Below, in pieces: positions 1-5,535 of a stretch of DNA of 5,919 bases. The position numbers were made by a program, and so were the translations under genes. Source of the stretch: Enterobacteriaceae bacterium (GTDB taxonomy: Bacteria; Pseudomonadota; Gammaproteobacteria; Enterobacterales; Enterobacteriaceae). Below the pieces are notes generated by a model, which searched no databases, was not told where the DNA came from, and saw nothing but the letters and a program-made list of their open reading frames with translations. The stretch spans positions 1-5,919 of the forward strand of contig JALAGK010000090.1 of NCBI GenBank assembly GCA_022712475.1, written 5' to 3'. Position 1 is the first letter of the stretch, and every line of letters starts with the position of its first letter.

Positions 1-189
1 GAGCAACTCCGTCAGGTGCGCCACCAGGCTGTCGTTTTGCAGCGCAAACACCTTCTCAATGCACGTATTATCCAGCGTGTCTCCAGGCTTTTTTTGAAAA
101 CCCAGTCCACGCCCCATCACCACCTGTTCGCGCTGGCGTTCGTCCAACACCACCACCACGTTATTATTAAGTATTTTTGCTATCTTCAC
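1..189 (-). CDS. BglG/LicT-family transcriptional antiterminator, N-terminal part (runs off left edge)
   Basis: The reverse complement from a GTG start at 189-187 is open to base 1 and encodes 63 residues beginning MKIAKILNNNVVVVLDE. It continues through VVMGRGLGFQKKPGD and IEKVFALQND. This is the hallmark of the CAT RNA-binding domain of BglG, LicT and SacY: the KILNNN opening, a hydrophobic strand (four GTG codons in a row), the GRGLGFQKK loop and IEKVF. The CAT domain (about 55 residues) is essentially complete; the two PRD domains that PTS proteins phosphorylate should lie beyond the window. Family members bind a RAT hairpin in nascent mRNA and prevent a terminator from forming. A RAT/terminator lies 30-93 bases upstream of this start, so the gene appears to gate its own expression. 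A weak AGGG about 11 bases upstream of the GTG is the only ribosome-binding candidate. The family call is very secure; the inducer is unknown. Confidence 0.93.
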   Translation of the reverse strand, partial: MKIAKILNNNVVVVLDERQREQVVMGRGLGFQKKPGDTLDNTCIEKVFALQNDSLVAHLTELL

Positions 190-218
190 GGTGGCGTATC
201 CCTGTAAACCCTGAAAAC

Positions 219-259
219 AAAAAAACCTGACCTCCGGCAGATGCCAGAAACCAGGTTTT
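219..259 (-). terminator. RAT-controlled rho-independent terminator 1, before the antiterminator gene
   Basis: Read on the minus strand, arms AAAACCTG (259-252) and CAGGTTTT (229-222) pair perfectly. An inner stem CTGGC/GCCGG closes an ATCT loop with one G-U pair, and the stem is followed by a run of seven T (225-219). The first six bases of the 5' arm (AAAACC) are also the last six of RAT 1, so the two folds exclude each other. Transcription would stop about 30 bases before the GTG of the antiterminator gene unless the RAT fold is stabilised. Confidence 0.9.
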
Positions 260-282
260 GCCTGCCAGTGCAGTAACAATCC
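254..282 (-). promoter_or_regulatory. RAT 1 (29-nt ribonucleic antiterminator)
   Basis: The minus strand of this 29-nt stretch starts GGATTGTTACTG and ends GCAGGCAAAACC. It has an upper stem CTGC/GCAG closed by a tetraloop ACTG, asymmetric internal loops, and a lower stem from GG and CC at the ends. Length, ends and loop layout match the RAT elements of the E. coli bgl operon as I know them. It should be bound by the CAT domain encoded immediately downstream. Confidence 0.92.
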
Positions 283-352
283 AATGTAGCCAATCTATCA
301 AACTAACGTGCTGACTCAACGCAGCGCATCAAGAAACGTGATGAAGATCGCT
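283..352 (-). promoter_or_regulatory. Putative class I CRP-type promoter for the antiterminator gene
   Basis: On the minus strand there is a degenerate CRP-like palindrome AGCGA-N6-TCACG (352-337), a -35-like TTGAGT (319-314), a 16-base spacer and a -10-like TAGATT (297-292). The expected start is near 285, a few bases before RAT 1. The palindrome centre lies about 60-61 bases upstream of that start, the usual class I CRP position. The same block recurs before the oprB-like gene. The individual boxes are weak matches (7/10 for the CRP core, 4/6 for each promoter box); the support comes from their conservation in two places. Confidence 0.45.
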
Positions 353-357
353 TCGAC

Positions 358-1701
358 TCAGAAAGTCAGCACCGTTTTTAAGCCCAGCACCCACGCGTCC
401 TGCGTCTCTTTTATACCTGCCGGACGGTGCCAGTACTGGAGCCCTGGCTGTAACTCAAGCCAGGATATCGGGCGAAAGCGATAATACAGCTCTGCGTTTA
501 CAGAGTGCCCCGGCAGTGGACTATAGAGCGGATTGCCGTAGTCACCCACGCCCAGTACCTCGTTGTGTGCTGCCTGGTTACGCGCATAGTGGTTACTCAT
601 GTCCATGTAGCTCACACCAAAACCAATCCAGTCTTCAGGACGTGCGTCAAACAGGCCACGGTAGCGCAGCGAACCCGCAATGACGTGGTGCATGTAATTA
701 CTGCGCTGGTCTGCAACGCTGGTATTGAGCGAGACACTCAGACCACGCTGGGCGTCATCCTGATGGCGTGTCACCTGCTGGTTCACCCCTGCATACATAA
801 ACCAGCTACGATCGTAAGTTTTGTAGCCTTGCGGATCATTCACGCCCGCCTGCTGGCTACGTCCGCTGTACATATCCTGCTGCGGCGCATTGGTGAACAG
901 CACGCCCAGGTTGTATGCACCCGGCAGGTCGTTGACCCAGCTCCTCACCTCCACTTCCGCCGGCACCAGCACGCCCCGACTGCCTTTAGTTGACCAGCTC
1001 CAGGCCTGACTACGGCTTGAGGCACGCGGGTTTTGCTCCATCAGCCCCAGTTTAAAAGTCACTTCTGGCGTGGCCTGCCAGGCAAACGCGGTGCCCCAGG
1101 TATGTACATTCCAGTTATTCCAGGTAAGCGAGTTAGCCGACTTGCCGCCGCACAACATCAGCATCTGGAAGTCACAGGGCACAATCTGGTCGAAGGTCTG
1201 CACTTTGTTCATCAGGCCAATACGCCAGGTCAGACGGCGTTCGTCAAAACTGCGCGCAAACGTCAGCCAGCCCAGGCGGGTAATCGACTGGCCGCCCCAG
1301 CTTTCCTGGGAGAGATCGTTAAAGCTAACGCGCGGGTCCTGTAAGCGTTTGGTGGTGAGATTATCGTTATGATTACGGTTGACAATATTGCCTTCGATAC
1401 GCGCATCCGCAATACCGGTCCAGCGTTCCAGGTCCTGGTTAAACGTTAGCGCAACCTGGTCGATATACGCCGCGTGGCCGTCGTGGTTATATCCGCCGCC
1501 TGCGTTATACGCCGTCTGGGTCAGCCAGCCGAGGTTATAGCTAAAGCCGTTATCGCTGAGAATCGGTCGAATACCCAGCATATCACCAAGTAGTCCTGCC
1601 TGCGGCGCTTCAAAACCGAGCACGGTACCATCCCAGCTCTGTGCGCTTGCCAGCGGAACCAACAGCATTGCAGCCGCAGCCCATCCTTTTGCTTTCATCA
1701 T
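358..1701 (-). CDS. OprB-family carbohydrate-selective outer-membrane porin
   Basis: The gene encodes 447 residues, a normal length for OprB-type porins (Pfam OprB family, 16-strand beta-barrels that admit glucose and other sugars). A signal peptide occupies residues 1-20 (MMKAKGW, an alanine-rich core, cleavage after LASA before QSWDG). The mature part is rich in alternating aromatic/hydrophobic strands such as WRIGLMNKVQTF, LSVSLNTSV and SVNAELYYRF. It has a close cysteine pair (C176, C184) in the VPCDFQMLMLCGG segment and ends in LGLKTVLTF, a typical beta-barrel terminus with C-terminal Phe. Two adjacent ATG codons begin the frame; a modest GAGA lies about 8 bases upstream of the first. 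A RAT/terminator lies 147-214 bases before the start, so expression should need antitermination. E. coli bgl also carries a porin (BglH), but that one is LamB-like, a different family. The substrate is not readable from the sequence. Confidence 0.88.
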   Translation of the reverse strand: MMKAKGWAAAAMLLVPLASAQSWDGTVLGFEAPQAGLLGDMLGIRPILSDNGFSYNLGWLTQTAYNAGGGYNHDGHAAYIDQVALTFNQDLERWTGIADARIEGNIVNRNHNDNLTTKRLQDPRVSFNDLSQESWGGQSITRLGWLTFARSFDERRLTWRIGLMNKVQTFDQIVPCDFQMLMLCGGKSANSLTWNNWNVHTWGTAFAWQATPEVTFKLGLMEQNPRASSRSQAWSWSTKGSRGVLVPAEVEVRSWVNDLPGAYNLGVLFTNAPQQDMYSGRSQQAGVNDPQGYKTYDRSWFMYAGVNQQVTRHQDDAQRGLSVSLNTSVADQRSNYMHHVIAGSLRYRGLFDARPEDWIGFGVSYMDMSNHYARNQAAHNEVLGVGDYGNPLYSPLPGHSVNAELYYRFRPISWLELQPGLQYWHRPAGIKETQDAWVLGLKTVLTF

Positions 1702-1847
1702 GTGTGGTTTCTCATTAACTAAAATTCACGGCAAAGCGCTCCCGCCGCCCCCGCAGGGCCGGAAAAAAGTGACTGAAGGAGCGTTTCGCCATCAGCGCGT
1801 CATCACGCGGTGTGCTGGCTCGTTGTGAACTGCGCTAAACGACAGGC

Positions 1848-1892
1848 AAAAAAAAACCTGAGCCAGCGCCAGGGGCGCATTGCTCAGGTTTT
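1848..1892 (-). terminator. RAT-controlled rho-independent terminator 2, before the OprB-like porin
   Basis: On the minus strand the 11-bp arms AAAACCTGAGC (1892-1882) and GCTCAGGTTTT (1863-1853) pair perfectly. The hairpin continues with an inner GCGCC/GGCGC stem around a 3-base loop and is followed by a run of nine T (1856-1848). Its first six bases are shared with the end of RAT 2, which makes it conditional. Confidence 0.93.
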
Positions 1893-1915
1893 GCCTGTGG
1901 GTACAGTAACAATCC
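1887..1915 (-). promoter_or_regulatory. RAT 2 (29-nt ribonucleic antiterminator)
   Basis: The minus strand starts GGATTGTTACTG and ends ACAGGCAAAACC, 29 nt like RAT 1. The upper stem is CTGT/ACAG with tetraloop ACCC. Compared with RAT 1 (CTGC/GCAG) the closing C-G has become T-A, a compensatory change that keeps the stem paired while the loop sequence differs. This supports a folded RNA element rather than a plain sequence repeat. Confidence 0.92.
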
Positions 1916-1925
1916 AGTTGCGGCC

Positions 1926-1987
1926 AATGTAGCCAGCTGCACGTGCTGACTCAATCTCTCAGCAGATAAAACGTGACAGACATCGCT
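1926..1987 (-). promoter_or_regulatory. Putative class I CRP-type promoter for the OprB-like porin
   Basis: On the minus strand there is a CRP-like AGCGA-N6-TCACG followed by GTTT-type flank (1987-1972), then -35-like TTGAGT (1954-1949), a 17-base spacer and -10-like TACATT (1931-1926). The predicted start near 1919 is about 4 bases before RAT 2, and the CRP-like centre lies about 61 bases upstream of it. Both CRP half-sites are imperfect (7/10 of the core). The block is shared with the one before the antiterminator gene, so the porin could be transcribed independently of the upstream OprD-like/SurE-like unit. Confidence 0.5.
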
Positions 1988-2034
1988 GTTTCCCTGACGG
2001 CTGCGTCTTCCCTGATATCGCCGTCGCCTAAAAA

Positions 2035-2910
2035 TCAGTTGGCAAACAGTGCCTTATACTGAGACTCATACTGCGGCGCATTCCACTGACCATCAAGCAC
2101 AGTCCAGGTCACGTAGCCTTTATTTAACCAGCCCGTGTCGGTGTCAGCGCTGCTCGGGGTCAGCACTTCTTTACGCATAATCTGCTGCGCACGGCCATCT
2201 TCCTGAATCTGGTAGTAGTGCTGCGCCTGCGGGTGCTGCTCGTTAGCAATATACTTCACGCCTTTTATCTCAGACTTAGCCAGCGGCGGATAGTTAATGC
2301 TCACGCCAGAACCTGCCGGCAGCAGCGGCTTGCCTGGCTGCCAGTGCTCGCGCAGTTTATTGACCTGGTCAACCACATAATCCACCGCATCGGGCCAGTA
2401 TTTATGCGTGCTCGGCCAGCCCGCCTTCATCTCCTCTTCGTTCATGATGTAACCAATGCTGGCGGCAATCGCCGGATAACCGTAGCGCACGGCGCGCGCA
2501 GCGGCAGCCACAGTACCAGAGTTAACCTGAGCAACACCGGTGTTCGGGCCATCGTTCACTCCGGAAATCACCAGATCTGGCAGGTTATCTTTCATCACGC
2601 CGAGCACGCCGAAATCGACCGCATCGGCAGGCGTGCCGGGGAAGCAGTAGCGCTTGTCCGCCACTTTTTTCACGTCAAAGACCTTACCCGGTTTAAAGGT
2701 TATTGCCGAGCCAATGCCGCTCTGGTTAGTGGCCGGCGCCACCATCCAGACGTCATAGCCTTTCGCCGCCAGTTTTTCCTGCAATGAAGTTGTGCCAACA
2801 GACTCGCAGCCGTCATCATTAACAATCAGAATACGCATTGCGCGTTCTGCGGCCTGCGCGCCAGTGCAGCAAAGTGCACCCACCAGTAAAGTTAACAGTG
2901 CTTTTTTCAT
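2035..2910 (-). CDS. Secreted SurE-family 5'/3'-nucleotidase or acid phosphatase
   Basis: The 291-residue product carries the SurE metal-dependent phosphatase signatures: NDDG at 31-34 (the metal-binding Asp pair), APATNQSG at 58-65 (the Ser ligand), GTPADAV at 92-98, SGVNDGPNTG at 116-125 (the Asn ligand) and SGTVAAA at 131-137. SurE enzymes remove phosphate from nucleoside monophosphates and sometimes other small phosphoesters. Unlike the cytosolic E. coli SurE (about 250 residues, starting directly at the NDDG region), this one has a clear signal peptide, MKKALLTLLVGALCCTGAQA, with cleavage after AQA, so it should work in the periplasm. The distal ATG is supported by AAGGAG seven bases upstream. 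An internal Met at residue 25 would give a cytosolic form but has no comparable site. It lies 25 bases after the OprD-like gene with no terminator between, so the two are probably cotranscribed. The family is very likely; the substrate is unknown. Confidence 0.9.
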   Translation of the reverse strand: MKKALLTLLVGALCCTGAQAAERAMRILIVNDDGCESVGTTSLQEKLAAKGYDVWMVAPATNQSGIGSAITFKPGKVFDVKKVADKRYCFPGTPADAVDFGVLGVMKDNLPDLVISGVNDGPNTGVAQVNSGTVAAAARAVRYGYPAIAASIGYIMNEEEMKAGWPSTHKYWPDAVDYVVDQVNKLREHWQPGKPLLPAGSGVSINYPPLAKSEIKGVKYIANEQHPQAQHYYQIQEDGRAQQIMRKEVLTPSSADTDTGWLNKGYVTWTVLDGQWNAPQYESQYKALFAN

Positions 2911-2917
2911 TGTGTGA

Positions 2918-2923
2918 CTCCTT
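2918..2923 (-). promoter_or_regulatory. Strong ribosome-binding site of the SurE-like gene
   Basis: On the minus strand AAGGAG is followed by a seven-base spacer and the ATG at 2910. It is the best Shine-Dalgarno in the window and fixes the start that includes the signal peptide, deciding for the exported form. Confidence 0.8.
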
Positions 2924-2935
2924 TATTTATAGATT

Positions 2936-4258
2936 TTATTTAAGCAGACCGAGTTTATATTCCACGCGAATGGTGGCACCAATACCCTCTGCCCGGTGAT
3001 AACCTTTATTATTCTCTTTAAGCCACGGATTGTTGTTTTTTAATTTCCATGTATAACTTGGCCCCACACCGCCAAATATATTCAACCCGGATACCAACGT
3101 TGGCGACCACGAGAAATAACCGCCATACTCCCATTCGGTTAATGCTACACCCTCATAGCGCGCACCAAATCCGTAGTTACCAAACACACCCAGCACTAAA
3201 TTTGGCAACACTTTATACTGGCTGTAGAGGCTAATCATCTGCTCGCCGTCATTGATATAATCGTTGCCTTCTCCATCTGCCGGGGAATTAAACGCACCAC
3301 GGGTATTTTTCCCCATATGCCAGTAAAAATGCCCCAGCCCCTGGTCGAATTTTGCTTTCGTGTGTGACCAGGCAAGACCGGTTTCTGAATGCTTATAACG
3401 GTAGCCTACAAGCCCATAGTAGTGCTGAGCGCTGCGGCTAAAACCGCGTGCGCCTTCCCATTCGCTTAACCCACGGTTATGGTAAAACGCACCGCGCGTC
3501 ACCAAATCCCAGTCGCCGGTTATCGGTACTATCCAGTCAAATTCCACGCCCTGACGCAGCAGATAATTATCGCTTTCGCCAATTAAATAGCTGATACGGG
3601 TATCTTCGTTCGGCTTCCAGCTGATATCACCGGTGGCGATATAATCAATCTGCTTTTTACTTTTTAACGTTCGGAAATGGCGCTTTTCTGGTTCGTCACG
3701 CTCTGAGAAACGCTGAACAACTGCGGCGCGCAGGCCCAGTTGCTGCCAGCGGCTTTCGAGGCTTATGCCTTCGTAGCTACTGGGCGCTGCACGGCTGCGG
3801 GTAATGTTGAGCATGCCGAATTTATACAGTTGTCGCCAACCAGCATACATTCTTAAGTAATGTTCTTCGTCGCCAAATTTAGCTTTGGCATACAACTGGC
3901 CAACTTTATTAAACCCTTCGGCCTTGCCGTTATTATCGCGCAGCAGATCGCGCCCATAAAAAGCGTCGTTAGCGTATAGCTTTGCTACACCGTACCAGGA
4001 GGCATCAAAGCCTACTGTGTCTTCATACCACCCGCTGCGAAAATCAAGATGCACACCCTGCGCCCAGGCATTCTGGTCGCCAACGCCCTGTTCGGCGAGC
4101 TGGTTAGTGGTGTTGAGCATCCAGACGTTTTTTAACGTTAAATCCAGTTCGCTTTTTTCTAAAAATCCGCCTTCGCCAGAGGGTGCCGCACTGGCACAAA
4201 ATGCCGAGCCGCACCCTGATAACAACATCAGTGTGAAGAGTTGAGTGTGAATATTCAT
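2936..4258 (-). CDS. OprD-family outer-membrane porin
   Basis: From the ATG at 4258 the product has 440 residues, normal for OprD-type substrate-specific porins. After the signal peptide comes the family's entry motif GFLEKSELDLTLKN (about 31-44), followed by beta-barrel strands with many aromatic girdle residues. Relatives in this family take up amino acids, aromatic acids, peptides or chitooligosaccharides (ChiP is an enteric member). An in-frame ATG two codons upstream (4264) has AGGG directly abutting it, too close to serve; the same AGGG is six bases before the 4258 ATG, so I prefer 4258. Two oddities: the N-terminus has no Lys or Arg before its hydrophobic core and contains LSGC, a lipobox-like string, although cleavage after AFCASA is also plausible; and the protein ends VEYKLGLLK rather than in an aromatic residue. 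It is the first gene after RAT 3 and is followed by the SurE-like gene. Confidence 0.85.
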   Translation of the reverse strand: MNIHTQLFTLMLLSGCGSAFCASAAPSGEGGFLEKSELDLTLKNVWMLNTTNQLAEQGVGDQNAWAQGVHLDFRSGWYEDTVGFDASWYGVAKLYANDAFYGRDLLRDNNGKAEGFNKVGQLYAKAKFGDEEHYLRMYAGWRQLYKFGMLNITRSRAAPSSYEGISLESRWQQLGLRAAVVQRFSERDEPEKRHFRTLKSKKQIDYIATGDISWKPNEDTRISYLIGESDNYLLRQGVEFDWIVPITGDWDLVTRGAFYHNRGLSEWEGARGFSRSAQHYYGLVGYRYKHSETGLAWSHTKAKFDQGLGHFYWHMGKNTRGAFNSPADGEGNDYINDGEQMISLYSQYKVLPNLVLGVFGNYGFGARYEGVALTEWEYGGYFSWSPTLVSGLNIFGGVGPSYTWKLKNNNPWLKENNKGYHRAEGIGATIRVEYKLGLLK

Positions 4259-4368
4259 ATTCATCCCTGTTTTATTTTAATTATGTCTGATACCACGCAT
4301 CCCAGACGCATATAATCCGCGTGCTAAAACCTGATAACGCCGCCATTCCCTCCTGATGTCTGGAAAAT

Positions 4369-4420
4369 AAAAAAACCCGGACGCAGGTCTTATGTTTTAT
4401 AAGACCTGCGTCCGGGTTTT
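4369..4420 (-). terminator. RAT-controlled terminator 3 with a 22-bp perfect stem, before the OprD-like porin
   Basis: On the minus strand the arms 4420-4399 and 4393-4372 are perfectly complementary over 22 bp (starting AAAACCCGGACG), closed by a 5-base loop AAAAC and followed by seven T (4375-4369). The stem is much longer than those of terminators 1 and 2. The first six bases are shared with RAT 3. It would also catch readthrough from dusC, insulating the porin from upstream transcription. Confidence 0.94.
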
Positions 4421-4441
4421 GCCTGTATGCAGTAACAATCC
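4415..4441 (-). promoter_or_regulatory. RAT 3 (short 27-nt ribonucleic antiterminator)
   Basis: The minus strand starts GGATTGTTACTG and ends ACAGGCAAAACC like the other two, but the apical part is two bases shorter. The upper stem is CTG/CAG (3 bp) around a CATA tetraloop, against 4 bp in RAT 1 and RAT 2. The protein-contacting internal-loop sequences (GGATTGTTA and AGGCAAAACC) are unchanged, so it is probably still recognised, possibly with different strength. Confidence 0.87.
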
Positions 4442-4513
4442 CGAATAAAGTAAAAGCAACCTATCACTGTGCCTTTCGCTTATCCAGTAGTGCTATTCAC
4501 TAATAAACAAAAC

Positions 4514-4529
4514 TGTGAGCAAAGTAACA
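4514..4529 (-). promoter_or_regulatory. Probable CRP-cAMP binding site upstream of RAT 3
   Basis: On the plus strand the core reads TGTGA-GCAAAG-TAACA, matching 9 of 10 bases of the CRP consensus TGTGA-N6-TCACA. It lies in the gap between dusC and RAT 3, with its centre about 80 bases before RAT 3. Catabolite control is expected for a sugar-type antitermination system. The matching promoter is not clear, so the activation class cannot be assigned. Confidence 0.55.
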
Positions 4530-4585
4530 GGCTGTGTCGCGTGATTTTTGAATTGACTGATAAAAGATACGATATTTAACACCCG

Positions 4586-5521
4586 TTATCCGGCGTGGGA
4601 AATAACGTTTGCCACTTCAGCAGACGTTTTACAAGGGCGCACCTGGCTAAACAGTTCGCTCGCTTCGGGATAGGCTTTACGCAGATACCCCAGCCACTGC
4701 TTAATGCGTGCCAGGTGATACAGCCCGGTGTCGCCCTGCTTTTCAAGGCGGGTATATTTTTGTAGCAGGCGCACCACGTCAGTCCACGGCATGGGTGACT
4801 CGTTATATTTCACTACCCGGCTGAGGTTTGGCACGTTGAGCGCGCCGCGCCCTATCATCAGCGCCTTGCAGCCTGTTAGCGCCATACAGTCCTGCCCACT
4901 CTGCCAGTCCCAGATTTCACCGTTAGCAATGACCGGAATGGACAGACGACGGCGGATCTCACCAATGGCCGCCCAGTTGATGCACTCCGCGCGGTAGCCG
5001 TCTTCTTTGGTACGCCCGTGCACGACAAGCTCGGTTGCTCCAGCCTGCTCTACCGCATCGGCAATTTCAAAACGACGCTCGCCGCTGTCCCAGCCCAGAC
5101 GAACTTTGACCGTTACGGGCAAATGGGCAGGCACCGCGGCACGCATGGCTTTGGCGCCCTGGTAAATCAGCTCGGGGTCTTTAAGTAAAGTGGCACCGCC
5201 GCCGCTGCCGTTCACCGATTTCGACGGGCATCCGCAGTTAAGATCAACCCCCCAGGAGCCAAGCGCCACAGCACGCGCGGCGTTTTCCGCCAGCCACTCG
5301 GGATACTGTCCCAGAAGCTGGATACGCACCAACGTGCCGGACGGCGTACGGCTCTGGTTGAGCAACTCCGGGCACTGACGGTAAAAAGATTTTTCGGGTA
5401 GCAGCTTATCCACCACGCGCAGAAACTCGGTGATGCATAAATCGTAGTCATTCACTTCGCTCAGAAGCTCACGCACCAGAGGGTCAAGTACCCCTTCCAT
5501 CGGCGCCAGTAATACGCGCAT
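4586..5521 (-). CDS. dusC: tRNA-dihydrouridine(16) synthase DusC
   Basis: DusC is a cytosolic FMN enzyme that reduces uridine 16 in the tRNA D-loop with NADPH. The product has 311 residues (E. coli about 315) and opens [13 protein letters not shown], as in E. coli DusC. Visible landmarks are the FMN-binding APMEG (6-10), the catalytic cysteine C98 in LNCGCPSK, K139 and R141 in VKVRLGW, H168 in VVHGRT, NGEIWD (200-205) and the phosphate-binding IGRGAL (223-228), followed by the C-terminal helical tRNA-binding domain. The start is set by homology to the family; the ribosome-binding site (GGG about 8 bases upstream) is weak. The terminator of the preceding monooxygenase gene ends only 14 bases before the ATG, leaving no room for a promoter between them. 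In E. coli dusC neighbours other genes; the mhb-like neighbour here recalls Klebsiella-type genomes. Confidence 0.97.
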   Translation of the reverse strand: MRVLLAPMEGVLDPLVRELLSEVNDYDLCITEFLRVVDKLLPEKSFYRQCPELLNQSRTPSGTLVRIQLLGQYPEWLAENAARAVALGSWGVDLNCGCPSKSVNGSGGGATLLKDPELIYQGAKAMRAAVPAHLPVTVKVRLGWDSGERRFEIADAVEQAGATELVVHGRTKEDGYRAECINWAAIGEIRRRLSIPVIANGEIWDWQSGQDCMALTGCKALMIGRGALNVPNLSRVVKYNESPMPWTDVVRLLQKYTRLEKQGDTGLYHLARIKQWLGYLRKAYPEASELFSQVRPCKTSAEVANVISHAG

Positions 5522-5535
5522 TTGCCGTACCCAAT

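Larger units (their letters stand above)
1702..2034. other. Intergenic regulatory region between the SurE-like and OprB-like genes
   Basis: This 333-bp gap holds, in minus-strand order: about 45 bases after the SurE-like stop with no clear element; a CRP-like/promoter block (1926-1987); RAT 2 and its terminator (1848-1915); and a GC-rich leader of about 146 bases up to the OprB-like ATG. In that leader a CGCTCC/GGAGCG pair (1778-1783 with 1735-1740) could form a long hairpin, and a 25-codon ATG frame (1792-1715) without a convincing ribosome-binding site is present. I see no rRNA, tRNA or mobile element. Confidence 0.7.
4265..4585. other. Intergenic regulatory region between dusC and the OprD-like porin
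   Basis: This 321-bp gap contains, in minus-strand order: about 55 AT-rich bases after dusC without a convincing terminator; a good CRP-like site (4514-4529); about 70 AT-rich bases that must hold the promoter; RAT 3 with its terminator (4369-4441); and a leader of about 105 bases to the porin start. The leader has an AGGAGG followed after two bases by a 21-codon ATG frame (4346-4281). The -10 element is not certain: GATAAG (4484-4479) is the best candidate by eye, with no good -35, as is common at CRP-activated promoters. Confidence 0.65.

Noticed and set aside
16..207. A plus-strand open frame of 63 codons at the left edge, with His runs
   Set aside because: It is the antisense of the antiterminator gene; the His-rich stretch is the complement of the GTG-coded Val run. 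No ribosome-binding site or family resemblance.
505..993. A 162-codon plus-strand frame opposite the OprB-like porin
   Set aside because: It lies wholly antisense to a gene with a full signal peptide and barrel terminus, and its translation shows no recognisable domain.
2218..2787. A 189-codon plus-strand frame opposite the SurE-like gene
   Set aside because: The minus-strand frame carries all SurE motifs; this is a shadow frame with composition typical of antisense translation.
2035..2838. An internal start of the SurE-like protein at Met25, giving a cytosolic enzyme
   Set aside because: The distal ATG has a strong, well-spaced AAGGAG and encodes a textbook signal peptide, whereas the internal Met has no ribosome-binding site.
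254..4441. Three near-identical repeats that might suggest a CRISPR or an interspersed repeat family
   Set aside because: They are 1.6-2.5 kb apart, sit only in gene leaders in one orientation, and each overlaps a terminator arm. Their structure and the adjacent CAT-domain gene explain them as RATs.
4511..4530. The CTGT...ACAG pair followed by TTTTGTTT as a dusC terminator
   Set aside because: Only four base pairs with a large loop; the same bases form a much better CRP-like site.
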